Below are positions 1 through 10,201 of a DNA stretch of 60,603 nucleotides, one piece after another; within the stretch, counting starts at the first letter, position 1, and the number at the start of each line of letters is the position of its first letter. A program made the position numbers and the translations under genes. Where the stretch lies: positions 1 through 60,603 of the forward strand of contig JAGAAO010000077.1 of assembly GCA_017615275.1 (NCBI GenBank), written 5' to 3'. The stretch comes from Butyrivibrio sp. Its GTDB lineage: Bacteria; Bacillota; Clostridia; Lachnospirales; Lachnospiraceae. The notes under the pieces were generated by a model. That model saw only the letters and a program-made list of their open reading frames with translations, was not told the origin of the DNA and made no database searches.

Positions 1-134
1 GACCAGAGATTTGCTTACAGCTTCCTTCAGATTCCACCTCACGATGGACACCCTTGCTGTTCGGCTATACACTTCCCACTATCTGGGCGTGTTCGGGACT
101 TGCACCCGTTAGAGCGCGCCCATGGCGCGCAAAC
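1..134 (-). mobile_element. Group II intron (IIC-like), 5' part of domain I, runs off the left edge
   Basis: Read on the minus strand, the segment starts near base 134 and contains, in order, ATGGGCGCGCTCTAACGGGT, then GCAAGTCCCGAAC, CAAGGGTGTCC, GGAATCTGAAGGAAGC and CTCTGGTC. This order matches what I recall of the 5' half of domain I in bacterial group II introns of the Oceanobacillus O.i.I1 (class C) kind. The intron begins directly after the T-tract of the ilvE terminator, the usual target of class C introns. Domains II-VI and any reverse transcriptase gene would lie outside the window, so completeness is unknown. The exact 5' base (132-134) is uncertain. Confidence 0.75.
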
Positions 135-135
135 C

Positions 136-169
136 AAAAAATCTCCCAACGACAATCCATCGCTGGGAG
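136..169 (-). terminator. Rho-independent terminator of ilvE
   Basis: On the minus strand the stem CTCCCAGCGA pairs with TCGTTGGGAG (one G-T wobble) around a 7-base loop and is followed by ATTTTTT. It sits about 30 bases after the ilvE stop codon and is the probable recognition site for the intron that starts just beyond it. Confidence 0.85.
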
Positions 170-201
170 GTTCTAAAAGTCAACTTATCAGTTCACTTGC
201 T

Positions 202-1233
202 TTATTCGATTGTGTGGATCCAGCCCTCGGGAGCTTCGATGCTTCCCATCTGGATTCCTGTAAGTGTATCGTAGATCTTCTTGATAACAGGTCCCATCTC
301 TTCCATTCCGCTTGTAAAGCAGATCTCTTTGCCGTGGTCGTTGATCTTGCCTACAGGGCTGATAACAGCTGCAGTTCCGCAAAGTCCCATCTCAACAAAG
401 TTCTCAACTTCAGAAAGCTTAACAGGTCTCTCTTCAACGTTAAGTCCAAGAATCTCTCTTGCAACATAAACGATTGATCTTCTTGTGATAGAAGGAAGGA
501 TTGAATCAGTGTGTGACTGAGGAACTACAAGTCCGCCTTCTTTGGTAACGAAGATGATGTTTGCTCCGCCTGTCTCCTCGATGTAAGTTCTGCTCTCAGC
601 ATCAAGATATACATTCTCTGCAAAGCCTTCCTCGTGAGCCTTAACGATAGCATGTAAGCTCATTGCATAGTTAAGTCCTGCCTTTATGTTTCCTGTTCCG
701 TGCGGAGCCGCTCTGTCAAAATCACTGATCTTAACAACGATAGGCTTAGCACCACCTTTAAAGTAAGGTCCTACGGGAGTTACGAAAATTCTGAACTGAT
801 ACTCATCAGCAGGCTTTACTCCGATAACATTTCCTGTAGCGAACATTACAGGTCTGATATAAAGTGTTGCGCCGCTTCCGTACGGAGGAACCCAATCCTT
901 ATTGGCTGCAACAACCTTCTCTACCGCATCAATAAATCTGTCTTCGGGGAAAGCAGGCATCTCAAGTCTTGTAGCTGAGTCTACCATTCTCTTAGCGTTT
1001 AAGTCAGGTCTGAAAGTTACGATCCTGCCATCCTCTGTTTCATATGCCTTAAGTCCCTCAAAACACTCCTGCGCATAATGAAGAACACCTGCATCCTCAC
1101 TCATCATGATCATATTGTCATCTGTAATGACACCGTCATCCCATTTGCCGTCTTTATAGTTGGAGACATATCTCTTATCAGCAACCATATAATTAAATCC
1201 AATATTTGCCCAATCTAAATTCTTCTTGCTCAT
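202..1233 (-). CDS. ilvE: Branched-chain amino acid aminotransferase
   Basis: A 343-residue class IV (D-amino acid/BCAT fold) PLP aminotransferase that transfers the amino group between glutamate and the branched 2-oxo acids, the last step of valine, leucine and isoleucine synthesis in the cytoplasm. Seen: the BCAT segment QECFEGLKAY (about 55-64), the PLP lysine K184 in GNIKAGLNYA, and a late GTAAVISPVG phosphate-binding loop. Length fits bacterial BCAT. The ATG at 1233 has an AAAGG ribosome site 6 bases upstream. It has its own promoter (1288-1315) and terminator, so it is probably monocistronic although it belongs to the same pathway as the ilv and leu genes further right. Confidence 0.96.
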   Translation of the reverse strand: MSKKNLDWANIGFNYMVADKRYVSNYKDGKWDDGVITDDNMIMMSEDAGVLHYAQECFEGLKAYETEDGRIVTFRPDLNAKRMVDSATRLEMPAFPEDRFIDAVEKVVAANKDWVPPYGSGATLYIRPVMFATGNVIGVKPADEYQFRIFVTPVGPYFKGGAKPIVVKISDFDRAAPHGTGNIKAGLNYAMSLHAIVKAHEEGFAENVYLDAESRTYIEETGGANIIFVTKEGGLVVPQSHTDSILPSITRRSIVYVAREILGLNVEERPVKLSEVENFVEMGLCGTAAVISPVGKINDHGKEICFTSGMEEMGPVIKKIYDTLTGIQMGSIEAPEGWIHTIE

Positions 1234-1287
1234 ATAAATCCTTTCATCCCCTTCCGAACTTTAATACGTCAAAGCGCTAATATTTAA

Positions 1288-1315
1288 ATTATAGTCCAAT
1301 TTTATATTACGTCAA
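1288..1315 (-). promoter_or_regulatory. Sigma-A type promoter of ilvE
   Basis: Minus-strand -35 TTGACG (1310-1315), 16-base spacer, -10 TATAAT (1288-1293), about 55 bases upstream of the ilvE start. No T-box or leader hairpin was recognised between it and the gene. Confidence 0.8.
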
Positions 1316-1338
1316 GTAATGAACAACAATAATTGTTC

Positions 1339-2748
1339 TTACTTTTTCTCATCTTTCTTCTCTGTTTCCTCCGGATGATCTGTTTTCCTGAGACCCTTGT
1401 TCTTGCTGTTGGAATCAAGCTTAAACAGCCTCTTGATAGTTCCGGTCTCAGAATGTGCGTTATACTTCACGTTGTGCTCATCACTGAGTGTCTTAAACTC
1501 TTTATTTTCAATATATGCAAGATCATTGTAGTCAGTTGTACGAGTACTCAGTCCCTTCTTGTGCAGCAGGATATTCGTAAGCCTTGAAACAAATGCGTAT
1601 ATTACCGCAAAAATCGGCACGCCCACAAGCCATCCTACTATTCCCCATATTCCGCCAAAGAATGTGATTGCAAAGAGTACCCAGAAACTTGAAAGACCGG
1701 TTGAATCTCCAAGAATCCTCGGTCCCAAGATATTACCGTCAAACTGCTGCAGAATAATTACAAATACAAGGAATATAAGAGCCTTCACGGGACTTATGAG
1801 TACGAGGAGAAGTGCGCCCGCGCCGCCTCCGATATAAGGTCCGAAGAAAGGAATTATATTTGTAACTCCGACAATAACCGAAATAAGCACCGGATAATTG
1901 ATCTTCATCACAACGCATCCGATATAGCAGATAACACCGATGATAAGCGAATCAACAAGCTTTCCGCCGACAAATGCCTCAAAGGTATTACCGATAAATC
2001 TGAATCCACCTACGATCTCGTTTGCCACTTCTTCTCTAAAGAGCGCATAAGCAAGCTTCTTTCCGCCTGTAGAGAATTTCTCCTTGGATGCAAGCACGTT
2101 TATCGCAACAATTATTCCGACTATGATATCCAGGAACACATTAAAGAATGAAAACAGACTCTGTGAAGCCACTTTTACAATAGTATCAACTTCAGGCACA
2201 AGAGGCATAAGCTTCTGTGACAGGAAAATACTGAGTGACTCCGCAGAAGCTCCGATCTGCTGCATTATGGATTCAACATCCTTTGATACGTTTGCGGTAT
2301 ACCAACTCTCGGTATAAGTATCGATATTATCAAGATATATCGGGAAGTTTCTTACAATTTCCCTGACACTGTTTATGAGCTGGGGAATGATGACTCGGAA
2401 CAGCCCGTAAATAGCCAGAAGAAAGATGATCATTGTAAGAGAAACAGAGATTTTTCTGACCTGTTTTCTCTTTTTCTCATTGGCATGTATTGAACGTGAT
2501 ACATCTATGCCTCTCTTTTTGTAAATAGGAATAAGGATCTTGGTCTCAATCCCATCAAGCAAAGGCACAAGCAAGAAGGCTATAACCAATCCGATGATTA
2601 TACCCGAGAGCGAATCAACTATTCTCGATAGTGTGCTAAGGAACGATTTGCTGTTGAATATCGTGCTGTATGCAAGCATAATGGCAATACTCAAAAAGAA
2701 AATCGTCACAGCCCATGTTATTTGATTTTTCTCAGGTTTCATCTGCAT
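1339..2748 (-). CDS. AI-2E family (UPF0118/PF01594) membrane exporter
   Basis: A 469-residue polytopic membrane protein. Two helices near residues 12-70, a long soluble stretch, then a C-terminal set of helices including the SVIVGVTNIIPFFGPYIGG segment (about 285-305) typical of the family. It ends in a charged cytoplasmic tail rich in Lys and Glu. Family members include TqsA-like exporters and Na+/H+ antiporters, so the substrate cannot be assigned. The ATG at 2748 has GGGAG 9 bases upstream, and the gene starts 21 bases after mrp, implying co-transcription. The family name comes from autoinducer-2 export in E. coli and is not evidence of quorum sensing here. Confidence 0.88.
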   Translation of the reverse strand: MQMKPEKNQITWAVTIFFLSIAIMLAYSTIFNSKSFLSTLSRIVDSLSGIIIGLVIAFLLVPLLDGIETKILIPIYKKRGIDVSRSIHANEKKRKQVRKISVSLTMIIFLLAIYGLFRVIIPQLINSVREIVRNFPIYLDNIDTYTESWYTANVSKDVESIMQQIGASAESLSIFLSQKLMPLVPEVDTIVKVASQSLFSFFNVFLDIIVGIIVAINVLASKEKFSTGGKKLAYALFREEVANEIVGGFRFIGNTFEAFVGGKLVDSLIIGVICYIGCVVMKINYPVLISVIVGVTNIIPFFGPYIGGGAGALLLVLISPVKALIFLVFVIILQQFDGNILGPRILGDSTGLSSFWVLFAITFFGGIWGIVGWLVGVPIFAVIYAFVSRLTNILLHKKGLSTRTTDYNDLAYIENKEFKTLSDEHNVKYNAHSETGTIKRLFKLDSNSKNKGLRKTDHPEETEKKDEKK

Positions 2749-2769
2749 GGTTAAAATCTCCCAATACTA

Positions 2770-3588
2770 TTACTCATTCATTCCCTTAAGTATATACTTC
2801 AAGCTGTCAAGATAATCCTCGTTTATATCCTCGACTTTGCCCTTGTCGCAAAGAGCCGAAATAGCAGGATCAAGCGGTATTCTTCCAAGAATACTGATTC
2901 CCTTGGAAGCCGCATAGCTTTCAATTCCACTCTCACCGAATATATTTATAGGCTTTCCGCAGTGAGGGCAATTCATGTAGCTCATATTTTCAACTATACC
3001 AAGTACAGGTATATTCATCATCTCAGCCATGTTCACAGCCTTCTCGACGATCATTCCGACAAGCTCCTGAGGAGTTGCCACAACGATTATTCCGTCAACC
3101 GGAAGCGACTGGAAAACAGTAAGAGGAACGTCTCCCGTTCCGGGTGGCATGTCAACAAACATATAATCGACATCGCCCCAGTTTACATCGGACCAAAACT
3201 GCTTAACGATTCCTGCAATAACAGGTCCTCTCCAGATAACGGGATCCGTCTCGTTATCCATGAGCATATTAAGTGACATTATTTTGGTTCCTTTTTCTGA
3301 CAATGCAGGTAAAAGACCTGTCTCATCAGCGTTCTTTGCCTGTCCTATTCCAAACATTTTAGGAATTGAAGGTCCCGTGATATCCGCATCAAGAACTGCC
3401 GTCTTGAATCCTTCACGTGCCATATATACAGCGGAAAGCCCTGTTACAAGGCTCTTTCCTACGCCGCCTTTTCCACTTACTATTCCTATGACCTTCTTAA
3501 CATGTGTGTGCTCTCCGGGAGCGACTTTAAAATTGTCCTCCATCTGCTTCTTGAAGTCTTCCGGCTTCTTGCCGTGTCCGTTAGCCAT
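2770..3588 (-). CDS. mrp: Mrp/NBP35-type P-loop ATPase, probable iron-sulfur cluster carrier
   Basis: A 272-residue SIMIBI-class ATPase. Seen: deviant Walker A GKGGVGKS near residue 40, a DMPPGTGD switch segment (about 148), and a C-terminal NCPHCGKP motif whose CxxC in Mrp/ApbC proteins bridges an Fe-S cluster in the dimer. The likely role is Fe-S cluster transfer; LeuC, made from the same operon, is an Fe-S enzyme, which fits. The start is ATG at 3588, with CGGAG 7 bases upstream; the frame is open two codons further to a TTG without a better site. Confidence 0.9.
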   Translation of the reverse strand: MANGHGKKPEDFKKQMEDNFKVAPGEHTHVKKVIGIVSGKGGVGKSLVTGLSAVYMAREGFKTAVLDADITGPSIPKMFGIGQAKNADETGLLPALSEKGTKIMSLNMLMDNETDPVIWRGPVIAGIVKQFWSDVNWGDVDYMFVDMPPGTGDVPLTVFQSLPVDGIIVVATPQELVGMIVEKAVNMAEMMNIPVLGIVENMSYMNCPHCGKPINIFGESGIESYAASKGISILGRIPLDPAISALCDKGKVEDINEDYLDSLKYILKGMNE

Positions 3589-3623
3589 TTTCAATCTCCG
3601 TTTCAGTATAGTATTTATGCCTT

Positions 3624-4607
3624 TTAACGCTTATAAGCGTATTCTGAAATTTCTTCGTCCTCTTCATCGCCTATATAGGACTCAATGATAAATCTCGGTC
3701 TGCTCTTTGTCTCAAGATAGATCTTACCGATGTACTCTCCGATTATTCCTATAGACATCATTGTAAGTCCGCCGATAGCCCAAACAGACCAAACTATAGT
3801 TGTCCAGCCATCAACGGTAGCTCCTGTAAGGTGTCTTATCAGTGAATAAATAAAGACCAAAATACTTGCAAAAAATATTGTAAATCCAAGCCCTGTGATC
3901 ATCTTAATCGGCTTGGTACTAAGGCTCGTAATACCCTCTACAGCAAAGCTGAGCATCTTCTTAAGAGGATACTTGCTCTCTCCGGCAAATCTCTCGGCTC
4001 TTTCATAGTACACAACTTCCTGATTAAATCCAATCATTGGAACTATGCCTCTGAGGAAAAGATTAACCTCTCCAAATTCCGAAAGAGCGAAAAGAGCTCG
4101 TCTGCTCATAAGTCTGTAATCGGCATGATTGTAGACAGTGTGAGCTCCCATTGCATTGACGATCTTGTAATAACTCTCCGCTGTAAATCTCTTAAAGAAA
4201 GTATCCGTAGTACGCTTTGATCTTACACCGTAAACGATATCCGCGCCTTCGTTAAACTTCTCTACCATGGCGTCGATCGCATTTATATCATCCTGAAGAT
4301 CGGCATCCAGAGAAATTGCCATATCGCATAACTCTTTTGCAGTCATAAGACCTGCCAAAAGAGCATTCTGATGTCCCATATTCTTTGATAGATTGATTCC
4401 CTGGAAAACCTCATCTTCTTCATGAAGTTTTTTGATCATATTCCATGTATCATCCTTTGAGCCGTCATTAACAAGGAGAATCCTGCTATCGGGAGCGATC
4501 AGATTTCTGTTTACGAGATCCGATATCTTCTCCTTAAGTCTCTTTGATGTCTCCGGTAAAACTTCCTGCTCGTTGTAACAAGGAATCACGCAGAAAAGCC
4601 TGTTCAT
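3624..4607 (-). CDS. CsbB/GtrB-like family 2 glycosyltransferase (polyprenyl-phosphate sugar synthase)
   Basis: A 327-residue GT-A fold glycosyltransferase with IPCYNEQE at the N-terminus, the metal and nucleotide site SLDADLQDD near residues 99-107, and two C-terminal membrane helices (about 232-290). This is the layout of DPM1/GtrB/CsbB enzymes that load a sugar onto undecaprenyl phosphate at the inner membrane face. The ATG follows the leuD stop with no gap, and its GGAGGG site lies in the last leuD codons, so translation is coupled. A YfhO homologue, the known partner of CsbB in Bacillus, is encoded upstream in the same direction (6492-8957). Sugar specificity is unknown. Confidence 0.88.
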   Translation of the reverse strand: MNRLFCVIPCYNEQEVLPETSKRLKEKISDLVNRNLIAPDSRILLVNDGSKDDTWNMIKKLHEEDEVFQGINLSKNMGHQNALLAGLMTAKELCDMAISLDADLQDDINAIDAMVEKFNEGADIVYGVRSKRTTDTFFKRFTAESYYKIVNAMGAHTVYNHADYRLMSRRALFALSEFGEVNLFLRGIVPMIGFNQEVVYYERAERFAGESKYPLKKMLSFAVEGITSLSTKPIKMITGLGFTIFFASILVFIYSLIRHLTGATVDGWTTIVWSVWAIGGLTMMSIGIIGEYIGKIYLETKSRPRFIIESYIGDEEDEEISEYAYKR

Positions 4608-5105
4608 TTATTTTCCCTCCGATGAGTTTATGTAATTGATAAGCCCCTCTGAGTCGATTATCTTTTGCATAAATTCAGGGAACGCCTGACCGCGGAATTT
4701 CTCTCCCGTTGTCTCATCTGTGATGATACCGGAATCAAAATCAACGCTTACAACGTCTCCGTTCTTGATCGCATCTGCAGCTTCCTCACACTCGATGATG
4801 GGAAGACCGATGTTAATGCTGTTTCTGTAAAAGATTCTCGCAAAGCTCTTTGCTATTACGCAGCTTACGCCTGCACACTTGATTGAAAGAGGTGCATGCT
4901 CTCTTGAGGATCCGCATCCGAAATTTTTCTCGGCAACGATGATATCGCCTGCCTTTACATTCTTTGTAAAATCCTTATCTATATCTTCCATGCAATGCTT
5001 GGCAAGTTCCTCACCTGTTGTACTGTTGAGATAACGAGCGGGAATAATTACGTCTGTATCTACATTGTCGCCATATTTAAAAACTGTACCTTTTGCAGCT
5101 TTCAT
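4608..5105 (-). CDS. leuD: 3-isopropylmalate dehydratase small subunit
   Basis: A 165-residue swivelling domain subunit of isopropylmalate isomerase, which with LeuC interconverts 2- and 3-isopropylmalate in leucine synthesis. Seen: [15 protein letters not shown] at the N-terminus and the substrate-recognition segment [11 protein letters not shown] (about 62-72). The short length is that of the archaeal/clostridial type. Starts 24 bases after leuC with AAGGAG upstream and abuts the glycosyltransferase gene. Confidence 0.95.
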   Translation of the reverse strand: MKAAKGTVFKYGDNVDTDVIIPARYLNSTTGEELAKHCMEDIDKDFTKNVKAGDIIVAEKNFGCGSSREHAPLSIKCAGVSCVIAKSFARIFYRNSINIGLPIIECEEAADAIKNGDVVSVDFDSGIITDETTGEKFRGQAFPEFMQKIIDSEGLINYINSSEGK

Positions 5106-5129
5106 TTCTGTTATTCTCCTTGTTAATTA

Positions 5130-6401
5130 TTATAATCCAATATCTGCAGGTTGTGATATCTTACCTGTAATTGCACTTGCTGCGGCTACTGCCGGTGACG
5201 CAAGATAGATCTCTGAATCGATAGCGCCCATTCTTCCTACAAAGTTTCTGTTTGTGGTTGAAACGCATCTTTCTTTTGATGCAAGAACGCCCATATATCC
5301 GCCAAGACAAGGTCCGCATGTAGGTGTTGATACGATCGCACCCGCTTCAACAAAGCTCTTTATAAGACCTTCTTCCATAGCCTGTAAATAAATCTTCTGT
5401 GTTGCGGGAATAATGATACATCTGATTCCCGATGCAACCTTTCTTCCATTTATGATCTCAGCAGCTGTTCTGAGGTCATCTATTCTTCCGTTTGTACATG
5501 ATCCGATGACAACCTGATCGATTTTAGTATCAGCGATATCATCAAAAGTATGTGTATTCTCAGGCAGATGAGGGAATGCAACCGTTGACTTAAGTGTGCT
5601 GAGGTCTATAGTGTACTCCTCGTCATACTCTGCATCCGCATCAGCCTCATAAATTGTATATTTCTTACCGGGAGCATGCTCCTTGAGGTACTCGATCGCT
5701 ATATCATCAACAGGGAAAATACCGTTCTTTCCGCCTGCTTCGATAGCCATATTCGCAATTGTAAATCTGTCATCCATTGTAAGGTTCTTGATTCCTTCGC
5801 CGACAAACTCCATTGACTTATAAAGAGCGCCGTCAACACCGATCATACCGATGATATGAAGGATAACATCCTTACCGCTAACCCATTTTGAAGGCTTTCC
5901 TACTATGTTGAACTTAATAGCACCGGGAACTTTGAACCAACCCTTACCTGTTGCCATTCCTGCAGCCATATCGGTTGAGCCGATACCTGTTGAGAAAGCA
6001 CCGAGTGCTCCGTATGTACATGTATGTGAATCTGCACCGATAATAAGGTCTCCGGGTACCGTAAGTCCCTGCTCGGGAAGAAGCGCATGCTCAATTCCCA
6101 TCTGACCTACTTCAAAGTAATTTGTAATCTCATTTCTTCTTGCAAATTCTCTTACACACTTGCAGTTCTCTGCTGATTTGATGTCCTTATTGGGAGTGAA
6201 GTGATCGGGAACAAGAGCGATCTTGTCTTTATCGAACACGCCATCCTTTGTAAATTTACTCATCTCGTTAATAGCAACGGGACTGGTAATGTCATTGCCA
6301 AGAACAAGATCAAGATTAGCCTCAATAAGCTGTCCTGCCGTCACTTTCTCAAGTCCGGCATGGGCTGCCAATATTTTCTGGCTCATAGTCATTCCGCTCA
6401 T
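5130..6401 (-). CDS. leuC: 3-isopropylmalate dehydratase large subunit
   Basis: A 423-residue aconitase-family catalytic subunit. The three cysteines expected to hold the 4Fe-4S cluster are visible: C302 in GSCTNGR, and C362 and C365 in [21 protein letters not shown] (about 122-134) is the aconitase signature. About 420 residues is the length of the short LeuC type paired with a short LeuD. The ATG at 6401 has AAGGAGA 7 bases upstream; nearby in-frame ATGs at codons 4 and 6 lack a comparable site. No clear promoter was found in the 90-base gap to yfhO, so the gene may also be read through from it. Confidence 0.96.
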   Translation of the reverse strand: MSGMTMSQKILAAHAGLEKVTAGQLIEANLDLVLGNDITSPVAINEMSKFTKDGVFDKDKIALVPDHFTPNKDIKSAENCKCVREFARRNEITNYFEVGQMGIEHALLPEQGLTVPGDLIIGADSHTCTYGALGAFSTGIGSTDMAAGMATGKGWFKVPGAIKFNIVGKPSKWVSGKDVILHIIGMIGVDGALYKSMEFVGEGIKNLTMDDRFTIANMAIEAGGKNGIFPVDDIAIEYLKEHAPGKKYTIYEADADAEYDEEYTIDLSTLKSTVAFPHLPENTHTFDDIADTKIDQVVIGSCTNGRIDDLRTAAEIINGRKVASGIRCIIIPATQKIYLQAMEEGLIKSFVEAGAIVSTPTCGPCLGGYMGVLASKERCVSTTNRNFVGRMGAIDSEIYLASPAVAAASAITGKISQPADIGL

Positions 6402-6491
6402 AATGTAATCTCCTTCACCAATTACTTAATTATAATCAAAAATATAATAGTAAATATAACATATTGGCTCGCCATAAAAAACATGACAAAT

Positions 6492-8957
6492 TTAATCGTT
6501 TTTCTTGATCTTATTTAATGTAATAACCATATATCCCGCAATAATCAGTATTCCTATGACGCTCATTATTGTACCAAGCATCATTCCTTCGGGAGTATAT
6601 GTAACTTTTATTTCGTGAATACCTGCATTTACAGGAATCGCCATAAGGCCGTAATCAGCCTTTATTATCTCGGTATCATATCCGTCGACGGTACACTTAA
6701 AGCCTTCTGTAGCGGGAACCGAGAAAAATACAAGTGTATCACTCTTAAGTCTTGCAGTCGTAGCAGTGAATCCATAGGTACTTGTTTCAAAAGACGTACA
6801 AGAAGTCTGAGCTCTCTTATGACACTCATCGCAAAATTCCTTGTAAGTAAGAGGATTTGCAGTAAGTTCCTCCGCCTTTATCTCTTCCATAGCTGTATTA
6901 TCAGCGTACTCAAGAGCATCTTCATCTGAGATGATCAGTACTCTTGAAAGATCATAATCATACTCTGCAGCCTCTATATCTCCCCACTCCTTTTCCGTTA
7001 TGTAGTAGTCATACGTAAAGCCCATGGGGATGAAATTGGTATTTTCAAAAATATCAAATCCATTATGATTATCGATGAATTCGTATCCTTCTGTTCCGTC
7101 GCCTTCATAGAAGCTTCTGTTTTTGCTTATCTCCGCGTTCTCCATATAGTATCTCGCAGATAAAATGGCACGCATTCCAACTCTATTGATCGGAATACTG
7201 GTCTCAACCGTTCTTGTTATTCCTGCTGTTCCCGCAAGGAAATCAAAGATCTCCGAAGGAACGGTACTAAGGAAGCAGTGAACAGACGGAATCTCCCATA
7301 CCATATCGTAGTTGGTCGATGTACTGTCAACCTCACCTCTGCAGAAATCAGTCTGATCTACATTGACTTTATGAAAGAGCATCTGCTCCTGCCACATCTG
7401 CTTTCCTCTGTCACTGATAATGGAACTTCCGTTAAGTATAGGAATCATCGTAGACATGATGCAGCTCACAATAACTGTTGCAAGAACAATCTTATCTCTG
7501 AAACTGATATTTGACTTTTTCTTCTTTTCCTCATAAGGCTTTTCAAACTTAAAGCGCTTTGGAACAGCAAAAACAACACCCAAAAGCATAAGCGAGAGAA
7601 TCGCTGAACCCTTGAGGTCTCTTAAGAAGATGCGCTCATTGTCAGTCATATTAAAGAATACGATATCACCCGCATCATTCTTGGAAGGAAGCAGGAATAC
7701 GACCACAAAGAAAAGGAATAAAATTACCGCAATGATGGTACCCTCTTTAAGCTGCTGGGACTTTCCTCTCTCAGCTGCCATCGCAGTCATAAGACACATG
7801 ATGAGAATGGGCATATAGAACCATCTTGCATAGTAATTACTGTTAAACATCGAAAATGCAGCGTTAAACACAGGTACAACGGCAATTATCGCGCATACTA
7901 TGATAAGAGTCTTCTGCCAACTCTTTTTCTTTTTGTGCTGCATGAAGAATGCGATAACGCCGGAAATACCGAACAAAGGAATATAAGCTGCAAGTGATGC
8001 ATTCTTAACCGTTCCTGTATAGAAAAGTGTTCCCTTACCGATAATGTCAGGAAGCATCGAAACACTCTTTACTATATCAAAAAGGAGCTTCTCGCTTGGA
8101 TATACAAGCATGTCATAACCGTTTACAAAGTTACTGAGTCTGCTGTTTCCCTGCACACCGATAAACGCCTGCATCAGGAAAAAACCCGCAAAAAGAACAC
8201 CTGTCACGCCTCCGAAAAGAGCTCTTACAAACCTTATTCCGGTCTCAAACTTATCTTTCAGATTAAAATATCTGATCAAGTAATACATAACAATAAAAAT
8301 GACTTGTCCGAAGAAAAAGTAATAATTTATTACGGACATAAGCGCAGTCATAAAAGCAAACTGCATAAGCGGCTTGCCCGCAAGTTTAAGCTTGCCGTCC
8401 TCATCTCTTACAGGTACGCTCATAAGATTGTCAAATGCAAGAAGAAACAGAGGGAAAAACGCAACCGAATCCGTAAAATGGTTGAACACTATGTTGCAGG
8501 CATTGAAACCTGAAAATGCATAGAGATATCCGCCTATCATGGCATAAGTATATTTGTGCACATACTTTCTGATATAGAGGTATGCACATGTTGCGGCAAC
8601 CGCATATTTAAGTGCCATAAGGAAAGGCATCATATATGGAATCGCACTTTCTGGAAAAGGGATTGTAAGCCAAAAGAATGGACTTCCCCAAAGATAAAAA
8701 GAAAAATCTCCAAACATTGTTCCGCCGAGATCGATATTCCAATTCCAGAAAAACTGTCCTCTTCTAACCGCTCTGTGCGCAACTATGTAGAAAGGGATCT
8801 GCTGAACATTGTAATCACCGTAATAGAAAAACGGCAATCCTCTATCGATAAAAACAGGCAGTGCTGAAATTATGTACATAAGAAATGCACTCATGAACAT
8901 GATCACAGACACGTACCAACTCTTTACTTTTATTTCGGTTTTCAGACTTTTTTCCAA
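6492..8957 (-). CDS. YfhO family multi-pass membrane protein (GT-C-like)
   Basis: An 821-residue membrane protein with about a dozen hydrophobic helices in the first 490 residues, a long extracytoplasmic domain (about 500-780), and a last helix near residues 790-812. WYVSVIMFMSAFLMYI opens the membrane part and RWFYMPILIM lies near residue 380, as in YfhO proteins. In Bacillus and Listeria, YfhO/GtlA family proteins use undecaprenyl-phosphate sugars made by a CsbB-like enzyme to glycosylate teichoic acids outside the cell; a role of that kind is inferred here from the family and the GT2 gene at 3624-4607. The frame opens with TTG preceded by GAGGAG at about 11 bases, so the start is uncertain. 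Confidence 0.82.
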   Translation of the reverse strand: MEKSLKTEIKVKSWYVSVIMFMSAFLMYIISALPVFIDRGLPFFYYGDYNVQQIPFYIVAHRAVRRGQFFWNWNIDLGGTMFGDFSFYLWGSPFFWLTIPFPESAIPYMMPFLMALKYAVAATCAYLYIRKYVHKYTYAMIGGYLYAFSGFNACNIVFNHFTDSVAFFPLFLLAFDNLMSVPVRDEDGKLKLAGKPLMQFAFMTALMSVINYYFFFGQVIFIVMYYLIRYFNLKDKFETGIRFVRALFGGVTGVLFAGFFLMQAFIGVQGNSRLSNFVNGYDMLVYPSEKLLFDIVKSVSMLPDIIGKGTLFYTGTVKNASLAAYIPLFGISGVIAFFMQHKKKKSWQKTLIIVCAIIAVVPVFNAAFSMFNSNYYARWFYMPILIMCLMTAMAAERGKSQQLKEGTIIAVILFLFFVVVFLLPSKNDAGDIVFFNMTDNERIFLRDLKGSAILSLMLLGVVFAVPKRFKFEKPYEEKKKKSNISFRDKIVLATVIVSCIMSTMIPILNGSSIISDRGKQMWQEQMLFHKVNVDQTDFCRGEVDSTSTNYDMVWEIPSVHCFLSTVPSEIFDFLAGTAGITRTVETSIPINRVGMRAILSARYYMENAEISKNRSFYEGDGTEGYEFIDNHNGFDIFENTNFIPMGFTYDYYITEKEWGDIEAAEYDYDLSRVLIISDEDALEYADNTAMEEIKAEELTANPLTYKEFCDECHKRAQTSCTSFETSTYGFTATTARLKSDTLVFFSVPATEGFKCTVDGYDTEIIKADYGLMAIPVNAGIHEIKVTYTPEGMMLGTIMSVIGILIIAGYMVITLNKIKKND

Positions 8958-9005
8958 GTTTATTTATACTCCTCATCAATAATATTCTTCCCAAGCCAAA
9001 GCATG

Positions 9006-9042
9006 AAAAAAGAGTGTCATTATTAATTAAACGACACTCTTT
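9006..9042 (-). terminator. Rho-independent terminator of the ilvN-ilvC unit
   Basis: Minus-strand stem AAAGAGTGTC / GACACTCTTT (9009-9018 with 9033-9042), AT-rich 14-base loop, followed by a T-run. It lies 50 bases after the ilvC stop and separates ilvC from yfhO. Confidence 0.85.
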
Positions 9043-9091
9043 CTATATTATCCCTATTTCAGAACAATTTCAAATATATACGGAAAAATGA

Positions 9092-10159
<1,068 letters not shown>

Positions 10160-10201
10160 TTATATATATTTTGAAAGATCAAAATCATATAATCCGCTCG
10201 A

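Noticed and set aside
100-477. Open frame overlapping the ilvE end and the intron boundary
   Set aside because: It lies antisense to ilvE and across the terminator; it is a shadow with no ribosome site.
1317-1352. Hairpin AAGTAAGAACAA... after the AI-2E gene as a terminator
   Set aside because: The stem overlaps the stop codon but is not followed by a T-run on the minus strand, so it was not called.
1339-2748. Autoinducer-2 export or quorum sensing from the family name
   Set aside because: The family is diverse and no luxS-related gene lies in the window; only the family can be supported.
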